Of a stretch of 64,000 bases of DNA, positions 1 through 8,477 are shown in pieces. How positions within the stretch are numbered: position 1 is the stretch's first letter; each line of letters opens with the position of its first letter. The DNA is taken from the NCBI GenBank assembly GCA_038329965.1, contig JBBQNN010000008.1, positions 1 to 64,000 of the forward strand, given 5' to 3'. The translations under genes and the position numbers were made by a program. Origin of the DNA: QHCA01 sp003244095. Lineage in GTDB: Bacteria > Actinomycetota > Actinomycetes > Mycobacteriales > QHCA01. Under the pieces are notes generated by a model that saw nothing but the letters and a program-made list of their open reading frames with translations, had not been told where the DNA came from and searched no databases.

Positions 1-364
1 CACCAGCGCTGTACCCCGCGTAGACGACCTCGTCACGGTTGAGCAAGTCGATGATGACCGCGTCCGCGCCGCTGTTGGCGAGGACGCGCCGCAACACAAA
101 GACGTTTCCACCGCGCACCCAGATGACATCCGCTTCCGGCAACTGCTCGACTGCTTCTCGGCCGTCACGCAGGTCGACTTCTGAGACGAGGAAGCCGAGC
201 GACGTGAGCTCGGCGACTTCCCGGTCCACGCCGGCTGGCCGTACATCGTCGGGTGCGCCGTCCATCGCATTGGCGACCAGCGCGAGCCGACGACCGCGCC
301 CAGCCAGCTCAAGCAGTCGAGCGGGATGGTCACCCAATCGAAAGGACGACAGGTACAGACGCAC
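1..364 (-). CDS. Peptidase family S51 (PepE-like), 3' end outside window
   Basis: This gene is cut by the left edge of the window; about 121 residues are visible. The reading frame begins at a GTG (complement of 362-364) and stays open to base 1. The visible part begins VRLYLSSFRLGDHP, continues with LALVANAMDG and VIWVRGGNVFVLRR, and ends in GYSAG at the window edge. The G-x-S-A-G element with a preceding RGGN segment is the nucleophile region of S51 serine peptidases (dipeptidase E / cyanophycinase-like), which are Ser-His-Glu hydrolases. Only the first half of a typical family member (around 200-230 residues) can be seen, so substrate class cannot be told. No clear ribosome binding site precedes the GTG. 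Confidence 0.72.
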   Translation of the reverse strand, partial: MRLYLSSFRLGDHPARLLELAGRGRRLALVANAMDGAPDDVRPAGVDREVAELTSLGFLVSEVDLRDGREAVEQLPEADVIWVRGGNVFVLRRVLANSGADAVIIDLLNRDEVVYAGYSAG

Positions 365-526
365 GAGAGAGTTCTAGCAGAAGCTCCGATGGCCCCGAAC
401 GTTGACCGTTGACGGATCGTCTGTGGGAAACGGCCGGCGCGCCAGATAGCGATGACATAGCTACGCCACTTACCGCTGACAGTCTCAGGCGACCTGGCCG
501 TCAGCGCATGCCTTGTGAACGGTCGT

Positions 527-1222
527 CTAGGAGACGAGCAGTGGAAGGCGCTGAGCTTGTGCGGTCAAAGCGTCCAGGAGGCACGCGACCAGTGCCTGCC
601 GGCGGGTGCCTGGTCGAGTCGCGGCGTACAGCGTGCGGTGTATCGGCGGGTCGACGGCCTGCAGCAGTCGCACCAGTGCAGGCGGGTCTGTGGCTGCGCA
701 GGCGGGCAGGAGCGCGACGCCGTGGCCGGCGTCGACGAGAGCGATGGCCATGGCGAAGTCAGCGCAGCGCGCGACCACGTGTGGCTCGTAGCCGGCGTTG
801 GCGCAGGACCGCTCGAGCAGCAGCGCGCAGGAGCTGCCGGTGGCGGGCGCGATCCACTGCTCGGTCCGCAGATCGCTCAGGTGCACGGAGTGGCCGCCAG
901 CCAGCGGGTGGCTGGCGGGAACGGCGACATGCACAGGCTCGATGGCCAGGTCCAGCCGCTCCACCCCGACCTGCGCCCTTCGCGGGGTTAGGGCGTACTC
1001 GCCGGCCAGGGCCAAATCGAGCTCCCGCCGCGCCAGGGCTACGAGGCTGTCCTCCGGTTCGAGTTGCTCGACGCGCAGGTCGACCTGCGGCGCGACTACC
1101 GCGAGTTAGGCCAGGACACCCGGAAGAAGTGCGCGGCCGAGGGTCGGCACGGACCCGATCCGCAGCAGCCCGCGCGGGGCCCCGGAGTGGTCCGCGAGGT
1201 CGGCCTCGGCCGCCTCGAGCGT
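527..1222 (-). pseudogene. LysR-family regulator remnant, no HTH and an internal stop
   Basis: The minus strand encodes a LysR substrate-binding domain. It starts around EAAEADLADHSGAP, followed by LLRIGSVPTLGRALLPGVLA, then an in-frame TAA at 1106-1108. The same frame resumes with LAVVAPQVDLRVEQLEPEDS and runs through HVAVPASHPLAG, GYEPHVVARC and AGHGVALLPA to a stop at 527. Frame and family similarity continue across the stop, so this is one domain with a nonsense mutation. The N-terminal winged helix-turn-helix of LysR proteins is missing; in its place upstream is a transposase start (see 1223-1333). The gene cannot make a normal regulator. I see no intact partner gene beside it. Confidence 0.78.
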
Positions 1223-1333
1223 GTGGGCCGATCCCAGATGCTCGATCTTGCGCGAACCACGCCGCGTCGAGTGCACGATCTGGACCGCCGTGGCACCCGA
1301 AGAGGTCTTCACCGTCCGCACATAGGCCACCAC
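1223..1333 (-). mobile_element. IS1634-like transposase N-terminal fragment
   Basis: The reading frame that runs into the LysR remnant begins with about 37 residues unlike LysR. They include YVRTVKTSSGATAVQIV and RKIEHLGSAH, the N-terminus I know from IS1634-group (IS4 superfamily) transposases. The transposase sequence stops abruptly at about residue 37, where LysR sequence takes over in the same frame. Nothing of the catalytic DDE domain is present. The likely history is insertion followed by deletion, leaving the 5' end of the element spliced to the LysR gene. The left IS end, if kept, would lie in 1334-1400; I did not find a convincing terminal repeat there. Confidence 0.6.
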
Positions 1334-1508
1334 GGCACCCTACGAAGCCTCGGCTAGTGCGCAAATCCGTCAACCCGCCAAGACGAACCAGCAGGTCAGC
1401 GGCCTGCCGACCTCCTCAACCCAGAATCGTGAGCCGAGTCAGGTGACTCTGAGACGGACCCGGAAGCCGTCTGACCGGTGGTTTCGCAGCATCCGGCGGG
1501 TCGGTGAG

Positions 1509-1597
1509 CGGAGGGCGTGGGATTCGAACCCACGATGACGCTTCCGCGCCATAGCGGTTTTCAAGACCGCCGCCATCGGCCACTAGGCGAGCCCTCC
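1509..1597 (-). tRNA. tRNA-Ser (anticodon UGA)
   Basis: On the minus strand the sequence folds as a class II tRNA. The acceptor stem pairs GGAGGGC (from 1597) with GCCCTCC, with discriminator G at 1509. The anticodon arm is GCGGT-CTTGAAA-ACCGC, giving anticodon TGA. A long variable arm follows, as expected for serine tRNA, and the T-arm contains GGTTCGAATCC. CCA is not encoded. The length is 89 nt. The serine tRNA synthetase gene lies about 3.4 kb away on the same strand. Confidence 0.96.
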
Positions 1598-1706
1598 CGT
1601 ACCGGCAAGATACGGCAATGACGCGCGGGATCCAGCCGGCGCTTGTAGTATCCGCCTCGATGAGACGCCCCCTCGGTCGACCTGTCGCCGCCGCCGGCAC
1701 GGCTGC

Positions 1707-2543
1707 GTGACCCCGGTGACCTCCGACTTCTACGACGTGAGCGGCAGCACGCTCAAGCCGCTGATGAAGATGTTCTGGAACACCCAGGGCTGGCGCAACC
1801 AGCCGCTGTGGCCGAACACCGACGTGTTCAACCGGGCCGTGCGTGCCGGCGTGATGTTCTCCGAGCAGCTCGTCATCGACCACGACGAGTGCGTCAAGGC
1901 CGCCCAGGAGGCGGCGGCCAGCGTTTCGCCCGGCGACCTGGCCGACGCGTTCGTCGCCAGCCTGACGACCGAGCGCCTCGACCTGCGGTCGGCGATCGGG
2001 TCCTTCGCGGTCGCCCGGCACCTGTTCGAGCACCCGTACTCCCCGACCCGCGATTCGGCCCGGTGCACCGTCTGCGGGCTGCTCGACCGCAGCAAGGAAG
2101 ACCTCAACCGGCTCAACTTCGAGCGGTTCAAGTGGGGCGGCACCCAGCGCGACAACCTCTGCTATATCGCCTTCGACCTCGAACAGTTCGTCCGCGCGCC
2201 CCGGGAGCATCAGGGCGGCAAGGCGCTGGACGTCGGGCGGCGGCTCATCCAGGAGCTCAGGCACGCGTCACCGCAGCTGACGGCGAGCCAGATGGCCGGC
2301 CAGCTGAAGGTGGTCAAGGGAAAGACCGCCGAACGCGAGGTGCTGCTCGACATCCTCGGCGTGTGCGGCATCCTGCGGACTCCGGAGCACAGCGGGTACG
2401 CCACCCGATTCGTCACGGCGATCGAGCGGGTGCTGCCGGCCAGGAGCTACGTGCCGCGGTCCTACCCGGTCTGCTGGTGGACCGGCCACAACGGCGTCGA
2501 CGACAACGCACTGCGGATGTTCCTCCCGCAGCTGGCCGACTGA
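1707..2543 (+). CDS. Conserved-looking hypothetical protein, 278 aa
   Basis: I do not recognise a family. The protein is about 278 residues, soluble, without signal peptide or membrane segments. It contains a Cys pair (CTVCGLLDR, about residues 113-121), a charged stretch KEDLNRLNFERFKWGG, and a Trp-rich C-terminal part (CWWTGHNGVDDNALRMFLPQL). The start is uncertain: GTG at 1707 or 1716, neither with a good Shine-Dalgarno sequence. It stops 7 nt before the quinone oxidoreductase gene, so the two are probably co-transcribed. Codon use is like that of its neighbours (strong GC at third positions), which supports a real gene. The spacing of its cysteines does not form an obvious zinc ribbon. 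Confidence 0.75.
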   Translation: MTPVTSDFYDVSGSTLKPLMKMFWNTQGWRNQPLWPNTDVFNRAVRAGVMFSEQLVIDHDECVKAAQEAAASVSPGDLADAFVASLTTERLDLRSAIGSFAVARHLFEHPYSPTRDSARCTVCGLLDRSKEDLNRLNFERFKWGGTQRDNLCYIAFDLEQFVRAPREHQGGKALDVGRRLIQELRHASPQLTASQMAGQLKVVKGKTAEREVLLDILGVCGILRTPEHSGYATRFVTAIERVLPARSYVPRSYPVCWWTGHNGVDDNALRMFLPQLAD

Positions 2544-2550
2544 GCCGTAC

Positions 2551-3543
2551 GTGAAGGCTGTGACGCTGCCGTCGTACGGCGGTCCTGACGTGCTGACCTG
2601 GGCCGACGTGCCCGATCCGACTCCCGGGCCGGGCCAGGTGCTGATCGACGTGGCCGCCTCCGCGGTCAATCGGGCCGACATCATGCAGCGGATGGGCCGC
2701 TACGCGCCGCCGCCGGGCGCCCCTGATTGGCCGGGTCTGGAGTGCAGCGGCCGGATCGCCGAACTTGGCGAGGACGTCGTCGGCTGGGAGGTCGGCGACG
2801 AGGCCTGCGCCCTGCTCTCCGGTGGCGGCTATGCCGAGCAGGTCGTGGTGCCGGCCGGGCAGCTCCTGCCCATCCCGCAAGGCGTGCCGCTCGTGGATGC
2901 CGCCGGACTGCCGGAGGTGGCCTGCACGGTCTGGTCCAACGTGTTCATGGCCGCGGACCTGAAGCCCGGCGAGGTGTTCCTGGTGCACGGCGGGTCCAGC
3001 GGGATCGGCACGATGGCGATCCAGCTGGCCGTGCGGCAGGGCGCCCGGGTGTTCTGCACGGCGGGCACCGCGTCCAAGCGGGACCGCTGCCGCGAGCTCG
3101 GTGCCGAGGTCGCGATCGACTACCGCAACGAGGACTTCGTGGCAGTCGTACGGGAAGCAACCGGCGGCCATGCTTCCGACAGCGGGGGCGCCGACGTGAT
3201 CCTGGACAACATGGGGGCGTCGTACCTGTCCCGGAACATCGACGCGCTGGCAACCGGCGGCCGGCTCGTCGTCATCGGCCTGCAGGGCGGCGCCACGGGA
3301 GAGCTGCCCCTCGGCACGCTGCTCTCCAAGCGGGCATCGATCACGGCGACCTCGCTGCGCTTCCGGCCCGCCGCCGAGAAGGCGGAGATCGTGGCGGCGG
3401 TGCGGGCGAACGTCTGGCCGGCCATCGAGGCCGGTGCCGTGCGGCCGGTCAACGACCGGCGGATCCCGATGGCAGAGGCGGCGCAGGCCCATCGCGTGGT
3501 CGAGGCGAGCGAGCACATCGGCAAAGTCCTGCTGGTGGTCTGA
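2551..3543 (+). CDS. NAD(P)H quinone oxidoreductase, MDR superfamily (PIG3-like)
   Basis: This 330-residue protein is a zinc-independent medium-chain dehydrogenase/reductase, the class that reduces quinones with NADPH. It has a GroES-like N-terminal domain (MKAVTLPSYGGPDVLTW, then SAVNRADIMQRMGRY, near residues 40-50). A Rossmann domain follows with VHGGSSGIGTMAIQLA near 145-160 and LGAEVAIDYRNEDF downstream. The NRAD-x-MQR-x-G-x-Y-PPP pattern is typical of the PIG3/TP53I3 subgroup. The catalytic-zinc cysteine and histidine ligands of alcohol dehydrogenases are not evident. It starts with GTG at 2551, 7 nt after the preceding gene, and is likely its operon partner. Confidence 0.9.
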   Translation: MKAVTLPSYGGPDVLTWADVPDPTPGPGQVLIDVAASAVNRADIMQRMGRYAPPPGAPDWPGLECSGRIAELGEDVVGWEVGDEACALLSGGGYAEQVVVPAGQLLPIPQGVPLVDAAGLPEVACTVWSNVFMAADLKPGEVFLVHGGSSGIGTMAIQLAVRQGARVFCTAGTASKRDRCRELGAEVAIDYRNEDFVAVVREATGGHASDSGGADVILDNMGASYLSRNIDALATGGRLVVIGLQGGATGELPLGTLLSKRASITATSLRFRPAAEKAEIVAAVRANVWPAIEAGAVRPVNDRRIPMAEAAQAHRVVEASEHIGKVLLVV

Positions 3544-3729
3544 CAGGTGGCTCTCTGGAGCCAGCGCAGGTGAGCGCCCTCGAGTGACGCCCCGGGCATC
3601 AGCCCGCTCCTACGTTCCTGAGCACTGTCAAGGAACTGAGGTACCCGCCGTGGCCCTGCTCGACCCCACGTCCCCAGGCGGCACGCGGGCCCGTGAGCGC
3701 GCGGCACCTGGGTGGGCGATGATGTGGGC

Positions 3730-4248
3730 ATGTCACAGCCTCAGACCGGCTCGCCAGACACCTCCCCGGCCGTCATCGCGGAGGACGGCCAGCCGGTGCG
3801 TGACCCAGCCGAGCGCAACCCCGCCGAGCAGGTCGGGCAGCCGGCCAAGGTCATGCGCGTCGGCACGATGGTCAAGCAGTTACTCGACGAGGTCCGTGCC
3901 GCACCGCTCGACGACGCCAGCCGCAAGCGGCTCAAGGAGATCTACGAAGCCTCCATCATGGAGCTCAGCGACGGTCTCGACCCCGACCTGACCGCCGAGC
4001 TGCACCGACTGGCGCTGCCTTTCGGCGAGGGCACGCCGACAGACGCCGAGCTGCGGATCGCCCAGGCCCAGCTGGTCGGCTGGCTGGAGGGGCTGTTCCA
4101 CGGGATCCAGACGGCGCTGTTCGCCCAGCAGATGGCGGCCCGCTCCCAGCTCGAGCAGATCCGGCAGGCGGCGGCGCTGCCACCGGGTCCATCGGCCACG
4201 CCGCCATCGCCGCCGAGCGGCGTGCAGCCGAGCGGGCCGTACCTCTAG
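3730..4248 (+). CDS. bpa: Bacterial proteasome activator Bpa
   Basis: Bpa is the ATP-independent ring activator of the actinobacterial 20S proteasome; it opens the gate for unfolded substrates. The helical core is clear: VGTMVKQLLDEVRAAPLDDA, LKEIYEASIMELSDGL and ELHRLALPF, then AQAQLVGWLEGLFHGIQTALFAQQM. The protein ends in GPYL, matching the G-x-Y-L C-terminal motif that docks into the proteasome alpha-ring pocket. I chose ATG 3730 (MSQPQTGS); a GTG at 3712 in the same frame is possible. Its length of 172 residues fits the family. Its stop codon overlaps the stop of the convergent HAD gene through a shared CTAG, so there is no room for an intergenic terminator. Confidence 0.95.
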   Translation: MSQPQTGSPDTSPAVIAEDGQPVRDPAERNPAEQVGQPAKVMRVGTMVKQLLDEVRAAPLDDASRKRLKEIYEASIMELSDGLDPDLTAELHRLALPFGEGTPTDAELRIAQAQLVGWLEGLFHGIQTALFAQQMAARSQLEQIRQAAALPPGPSATPPSPPSGVQPSGPYL

Positions 4249-5036
4249 CCGAACCAGCCCTCGAGCACCTCGGCGACGGCGTCGTCGTCGTTGGACCTGA
4301 TGACCTCGTCGGCGGCCTTGAGTACGTCGGCGTGGGCGTTGGCCACCGCATAGGACCGGCCGGCCCAGGCCAGCATCGGCAGGTCGTTAGGCATGTCGCC
4401 GAAGGCCGAGACGTCGCGGGCGTCGATGCCGCGGTGTTCGGCGAGTGCGGCGAGGCCGGTGGCCTTGGTAACGCCGGCCGCGCTGATCTCCAGCAGGCCG
4501 TCGAAGCTGGAGTGGGTCATGGTGACCTGCTCACCGAGCGCGGCACGGGCGGTGTCCAGTAGGTCGTCGGCATCGATATCTGGGTGGCGGACCAGCAGCT
4601 TCGCGGCCGGCAACTCGTGCAGGGCGGCCTGTTCGACGACGTTGACGTGCGAGTTGTCGCGGTCCCAGCGCGCGTTGTAGGCGCGCTCGCGGCGGAAGCT
4701 CCCGCCGTACTCCACCGCGAACGTCGCCTGCGGCAGCCTGTCCCGTACCGCCACGATCACCTCGCGCAGCGTCGCCACGTCGAGCAACTGCTCCATGACG
4801 ACGTCTTCGGTACGCAGGTCGTAGACCAGCGCGCCGTTGGAGCACACCGCCAGGCCGTGCCGGCCGATCGCCTCGGCGACCTCGGGAAGCCAGCGCGGCG
4901 GGCGGCCAGTGACGATGACGAACGGGACGCCAGCCTCCTCGGCACGGGCCACCGCTGCGGCCGATCGCGCCGAGATGCTGCCGTCGGAGCGGACCAGGGT
5001 GCCGTCCAGGTCGCACCCGATGAGCCGCGGTGTCAT
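4245..5036 (-). CDS. HAD-superfamily hydrolase, Cof/subfamily IIB
   Basis: This is a 263-residue phosphatase of the haloacid dehalogenase superfamily. Motif I is GCDLDGTLVRSDG with nucleophile Asp9 and Asp11. Motif II lies in FVIVTGRPP. Motif IV is GDMPNDLPML near the C-terminus. A cap domain lies between (EYGGSFRRERAYNARWD region), the type IIB arrangement of sugar-phosphate and nucleotide phosphatases such as YidA. The substrate cannot be read from sequence. The start ATG overlaps the stop of serS (ATGA, 4-nt overlap), so it is translationally coupled downstream of the synthetase. Confidence 0.92.
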   Translation of the reverse strand: MTPRLIGCDLDGTLVRSDGSISARSAAAVARAEEAGVPFVIVTGRPPRWLPEVAEAIGRHGLAVCSNGALVYDLRTEDVVMEQLLDVATLREVIVAVRDRLPQATFAVEYGGSFRRERAYNARWDRDNSHVNVVEQAALHELPAAKLLVRHPDIDADDLLDTARAALGEQVTMTHSSFDGLLEISAAGVTKATGLAALAEHRGIDARDVSAFGDMPNDLPMLAWAGRSYAVANAHADVLKAADEVIRSNDDDAVAEVLEGWFG

Positions 5037-6289
5037 GCGGGCTGGAGCACCTCGCGGCCGAGGTACGGCTGCAGCGCCTTGGGCACCCGCACCGAGCCGT
5101 CGGGCTCCTGGTGGTTCTCCAGCAGCGCGACGATGCTGCGGGTGGACGCCATCAGGGTGCCGTTGAGGGTCGCGACATGCACCGGCTTTCCGTCCGTGCC
5201 CCGGGCGCGGATGTTGAGCCGGCGGGCCTGGAAGTCGGTGCAGTTGGACGCGCTCATCAGCTCCAGCCAGCGCCCCTGGCTCGGCAGCCAGGCCTCGCAG
5301 TCGAACTTGCGCACCGCGCTCGCGCCCAGGTCGCCGGCCGCCACGTCGATGACCCGGTAGGGCACCTCCAGCTTGCCGAGGAACTCCTCCTCCCAGGCCA
5401 GCAGCCGCAGGTGTTCCTCGTACGACTCCTCGACCGTCGTGAACGAGAACATCTCGACCTTGTCGAACTGGTGCACCCGGATGATGCCGCGGGTGTCCTT
5501 GCCGTACGAGCCGGCCTCGCGCCGGAAGCAGGTGGAGTAGCCGGCGTACCGGACGGGCGCCTGGCTGAGGTCGATGATCTCGTTCATGTGGCGGGCGGCG
5601 AGAGCGACCTCGGAGGTGCCGACGAGATACAGGTCGTCGGCTTCGAGCCGATAGATCTCCGGGGCAAGGGCACCGGCTTCCTCGGTGCCCTCCATCGCCT
5701 CTTTGCGTACCAGTGCCGGCACGATGGCCGGCGTCAGGCCGACCTCGACCGCCTGGGCCATGGCGAGGTTGACCAGGGCGAGTTCGAGCAGGGCACCCAC
5801 GCCGGTGAGGTAGTAGAAGCGGGCGCCGGACACCTTGGCGCCGCGGTCGGTGTCGATCGCTTTGAGCCGCTCGCCGATCTCGAGATGATCGAGTGGCTTG
5901 GCGAGGTCGGGCTTGACGCCGACCTCGCGCAGCACGACGTAGTCCTCCTCGCCGCCGGGCGGGGCGTCGGGGGCGACGTTGGGCACGGCCAGGTGGGCTT
6001 CGCGGAGCGCGGCCTCGGCGGCGGCCTGCTCCGCCTCGGCCTCCTTGACCTTGGCGGACAGCGCTCTGGCCTGCTCCATCAGCGCGATCCGCTCCGGCGG
6101 CTCGGCCCCCCTGATCTCGTTGGAGGTGGCCTTCTGCTCGGCCCTGAGTGCATCGGCGCGGGTGATGGCGGCGCGCCGCTGCTCGTCGGCGGCCAGCAGG
6201 GCGTCGACGAGTGCCGGGTCGGAGCCGCGGGCCCGCTGCGAACCGCGGACGAGGTCAGGGTCGGCGCGCAGCAGTCGCAGGTCGATCAC
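5033..6289 (-). CDS. serS: Seryl-tRNA synthetase
   Basis: SerS charges tRNA-Ser in the cytoplasm; at 418 residues it is normal length. The N-terminal helical arm that grips the long variable arm is seen at about 30-110 (ALLAADEQRRAAITRADAL, MEQARALSAKVKEAEAEQA). The class II catalytic core follows: the TSEVALAARHMNEII region, motif 2 as CFRREAGSYGKDTRGIIRVHQF, and motif 3 as LNGTLMASTRSIVALLENHQ with the conserved arginine. It is the first gene of a minus-strand operon with the overlapping HAD gene. Copy A of the 57-bp element lies about 55 bp upstream. Confidence 0.97.
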   Translation of the reverse strand: MIDLRLLRADPDLVRGSQRARGSDPALVDALLAADEQRRAAITRADALRAEQKATSNEIRGAEPPERIALMEQARALSAKVKEAEAEQAAAEAALREAHLAVPNVAPDAPPGGEEDYVVLREVGVKPDLAKPLDHLEIGERLKAIDTDRGAKVSGARFYYLTGVGALLELALVNLAMAQAVEVGLTPAIVPALVRKEAMEGTEEAGALAPEIYRLEADDLYLVGTSEVALAARHMNEIIDLSQAPVRYAGYSTCFRREAGSYGKDTRGIIRVHQFDKVEMFSFTTVEESYEEHLRLLAWEEEFLGKLEVPYRVIDVAAGDLGASAVRKFDCEAWLPSQGRWLELMSASNCTDFQARRLNIRARGTDGKPVHVATLNGTLMASTRSIVALLENHQEPDGSVRVPKALQPYLGREVLQPA

Positions 6290-6343
6290 ACGGTCAAGGG
6301 TACGGGGGCCCGGCCAGGGGTTTCCTCATCCCATCACTCGCGG

Positions 6344-6400
6344 TGATCATGCACACTTGCCGGCGACCCGCCGTACGGTCCGCGCAACCGTGCATGATCA
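6344..6400. repeat. 57-bp inverted-end element, copy A
   Basis: This intergenic element lies between divergent serS and the metallopeptidase gene. It is exactly 57 bp, from TGATCATGCAC to GTGCATGATCA, and the 11-bp ends are perfect inverted repeats. On the minus strand its interior carries GGCGGGTCGC, matching the core of copies C-E, so it is inverted relative to them. An ATG inside the right end could extend the metallopeptidase frame, but family homology begins downstream. Confidence 0.85.
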
Positions 6401-6453
6401 GCGCTGCTGAGGCGCCGGCCGCATCCCACCCGGCGGCGTGGCACCCTGGCGCG

Positions 6454-6804
6454 GTGGTGGACGTGCCCAGGGAGCGGTTCGAGGAGCTGGTCGCCGACGC
6501 GCTCGACGAGGTGCCGCCCGCGCTGACCGCCCTGATGGACAACGTGGTCGTACTCGTCGAAGATGAGCCGCCGGGCAGCGAGCCGGGCCTGCTCGGCGTC
6601 TACGAGGGGATCGCCCTGACCCAGCGAGGGCAGGGGTACGCCGGCGTGCTACCCGACCGCATCACGCTGTTCCGGCTGCCGATCTGCGCGATCTGCCCGA
6701 CCGAGGAGGACGTCGTCGACGAGGTGGCCGTCACCGTCGTGCACGAGATCGCGCACCACTTCGGGGTCGCCGAGGCGCGCCTGCACGAGCTGGGCTGGGG
6801 CTGA
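6454..6804 (+). CDS. Minimal zincin-like metallopeptidase
   Basis: This small (116-residue) protein belongs to the minimal metalloprotease family with the zincin motif. It starts with VDVPRERFEELVADALDEVP and ends in VVHEIAHHFGVAEARLHELGW. The HExxH-xx-G-xx-E pattern supplies the zinc ligands His, His and Glu and the catalytic Glu. No signal peptide is present, so it acts in the cytoplasm; its substrate is unknown. GTG 6454 or 6457 fits where family homology begins. An upstream ATG at 6394 would lie inside the 57-bp element and is less likely. The stop overlaps the ATG of the next gene by one base. Confidence 0.88.
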   Translation: MVDVPRERFEELVADALDEVPPALTALMDNVVVLVEDEPPGSEPGLLGVYEGIALTQRGQGYAGVLPDRITLFRLPICAICPTEEDVVDEVAVTVVHEIAHHFGVAEARLHELGWG

Positions 6805-8453
6805 TGGAGGCCGACGTCGTCGTGGTGGGCGCGGGACTGGCCGGTCTGGTCGCGACCGCCGAGCTGGCCGCCGCGGGGCGCAGCGTGCTGCTGCTCGACC
6901 AGGAGCCGGAGGCGTCGCTGGGCGGGCAGGCCTTCTGGTCCTTCGGCGGGCTGTTCCTGGTCGACTCCCCCGAGCAGCGCCGGATGGGCATCCGCGACAG
7001 CGCCGACCTCGCGCTGCAGGACTGGATGGGTACGGCCGGCTTCGACCGCGACACCGACGTATGGCCCCGCCGCTGGGCCGAGGCCTACGTCGACTTCGCC
7101 GCCGGCGAGAAGCGGCCCTGGCTGCACGGCCTCGGCGTGCGGTGGTTCCCGGTGGTCGGCTGGGCCGAGCGCGGCGGCTACCTCGCCACCGGCCACGGCA
7201 ACTCCGTCCCGCGCTTCCACGTCACCTGGGGCACCGGGCCGGGGCTGCTGGCGCCTTTCGTACGGCAGGTACGACAAGCCGCCGAACGCGGGCAGGTCGA
7301 CATCCGCTTCCGGCACAGGGTGGACGAGCTGACCACGACCGGTGGCGTGGTCGACGGCGTGCGCGGTGTGCGACTGGTGCCCAGCGATGCGGTACGTGGG
7401 GCGCCGAGCTCCCGCCAGGTCGCCGCTCAGTTCACCGCGCAGGCACAGGCGGTCGTCGTCACCTCCGGCGGCATCGGCGGCGACCACGACCTGGTCCGGG
7501 CCCACTGGCCGGCCCGGCTCGGGGCCGCTCCGAAAAGCCTGCTGAGCGGGGTGCCCGCGCACGTCGACGGCCGGATGCTGGCCATCACCGAGGCCGCGGG
7601 CGGCACGGTCATCAACCCCGACCGGATGTGGCACTACACCGAGGGCATCACCAACTGGGACCCGATCTGGCCGCGGCACGGCATCCGGATCCTGCCCGGG
7701 CCGTCGTCGCTGTGGTTCGACGCCGTGGGGCGGCGGCTGCCGGTGCCGCTGTTCCCCGGGTTCGACACGCTCGGGACTTTGGAGCACATCACCCGTACCG
7801 GCTTCGACTACACGTGGTTCGTCCTCACCCAGAAGATCGTCGAGCGGGAGTTCGCCCTGTCCGGGTCGGAGCAGAACCCCGACCTGACCGGCAAGAGCAT
7901 CCGGGGTGTACTTGCCCGGCTGCGGCCCGGCGCGCCCGGGCCGGTCGAGGCGTTCAAGCGCAAGGGCGCCGACTTCGTCGTGGCCGACACCCTGCCCGAG
8001 CTCGTGGCCGGCATGAACCGGCTCACCGATGACCCCCTGCTCGACGTGGCGGACCTGACCCGCGAGATCGTCGCCCGCGACCGCGAGATCGCCAACCCCT
8101 TCGCCAAGGACCTGCAGGTCATGGCCCTGCGCGGCGCCCGGGCCTACCGCGGCGACCGGTTGACCCGGGTCGCCAAGCCGCACCGCATCCTCGACCCCAA
8201 GGCCGGCCCGCTGATCGCGGTCAAGCTGCACATCCTCACCCGCAAGTCTCTCGGCGGCCTGCAGACCGACTTGGCCGGGCGGGTGTTGCGGGCCGACGGC
8301 ACGCCGTTGCCCGGCGTGTACGCCGCGGGGGAGGTCGCGGGCTTCGGCGGCGGCGGCGCGCACGGTTACCGCTCTCTGGAAGGAACGTTTCTCGGCGGCT
8401 GCCTGTTCTCCGGACGGGTGGCCGGCCGGGCGGCGGGCCGGCTCACAGCCTGA
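6804..8453 (+). CDS. FAD-binding dehydrogenase (fumarate reductase/KstD-like flavoprotein)
   Basis: This 549-residue flavoprotein begins with the dinucleotide-binding motif VVVVGAGLAGLVATAEL (residues 4-20) and the DQE acidic end of the second strand. It continues with GGQAFWSFGGLF and closes with GVYAAGEVAGFGGGGAHGYRSLEGTFLGGCLFSGR, the C-terminal FAD motif of the succinate dehydrogenase/fumarate reductase and 3-ketosteroid dehydrogenase group. It has no signal peptide or heme domain. The substrate is unknown; family members dehydrogenate alkyl or ketosteroid compounds. The start ATG overlaps the upstream metallopeptidase stop (TGATG), so the two are translationally coupled. Confidence 0.88.
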   Translation: MEADVVVVGAGLAGLVATAELAAAGRSVLLLDQEPEASLGGQAFWSFGGLFLVDSPEQRRMGIRDSADLALQDWMGTAGFDRDTDVWPRRWAEAYVDFAAGEKRPWLHGLGVRWFPVVGWAERGGYLATGHGNSVPRFHVTWGTGPGLLAPFVRQVRQAAERGQVDIRFRHRVDELTTTGGVVDGVRGVRLVPSDAVRGAPSSRQVAAQFTAQAQAVVVTSGGIGGDHDLVRAHWPARLGAAPKSLLSGVPAHVDGRMLAITEAAGGTVINPDRMWHYTEGITNWDPIWPRHGIRILPGPSSLWFDAVGRRLPVPLFPGFDTLGTLEHITRTGFDYTWFVLTQKIVEREFALSGSEQNPDLTGKSIRGVLARLRPGAPGPVEAFKRKGADFVVADTLPELVAGMNRLTDDPLLDVADLTREIVARDREIANPFAKDLQVMALRGARAYRGDRLTRVAKPHRILDPKAGPLIAVKLHILTRKSLGGLQTDLAGRVLRADGTPLPGVYAAGEVAGFGGGGAHGYRSLEGTFLGGCLFSGRVAGRAAGRLTA

Positions 8454-8477
8454 CGCCGACGGGAGACGGCAAGCCGG

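Noticed and set aside
409..1446. 345-codon plus-strand open frame over the LysR remnant
   Set aside because: It is Arg/Ala/Pro-rich shadow sequence; the LysR similarity is on the minus strand.
5030..6346. 438-codon plus-strand open frame opposite serS
   Set aside because: It is the exact antisense of the synthetase, with His/Gly/Val-rich mirror composition and no homology.
6394..6456. Upstream ATG for the metallopeptidase inside the 57-bp element
   Set aside because: Family similarity starts at VDVPRERF; the extension is low-complexity and comes from the repeat.
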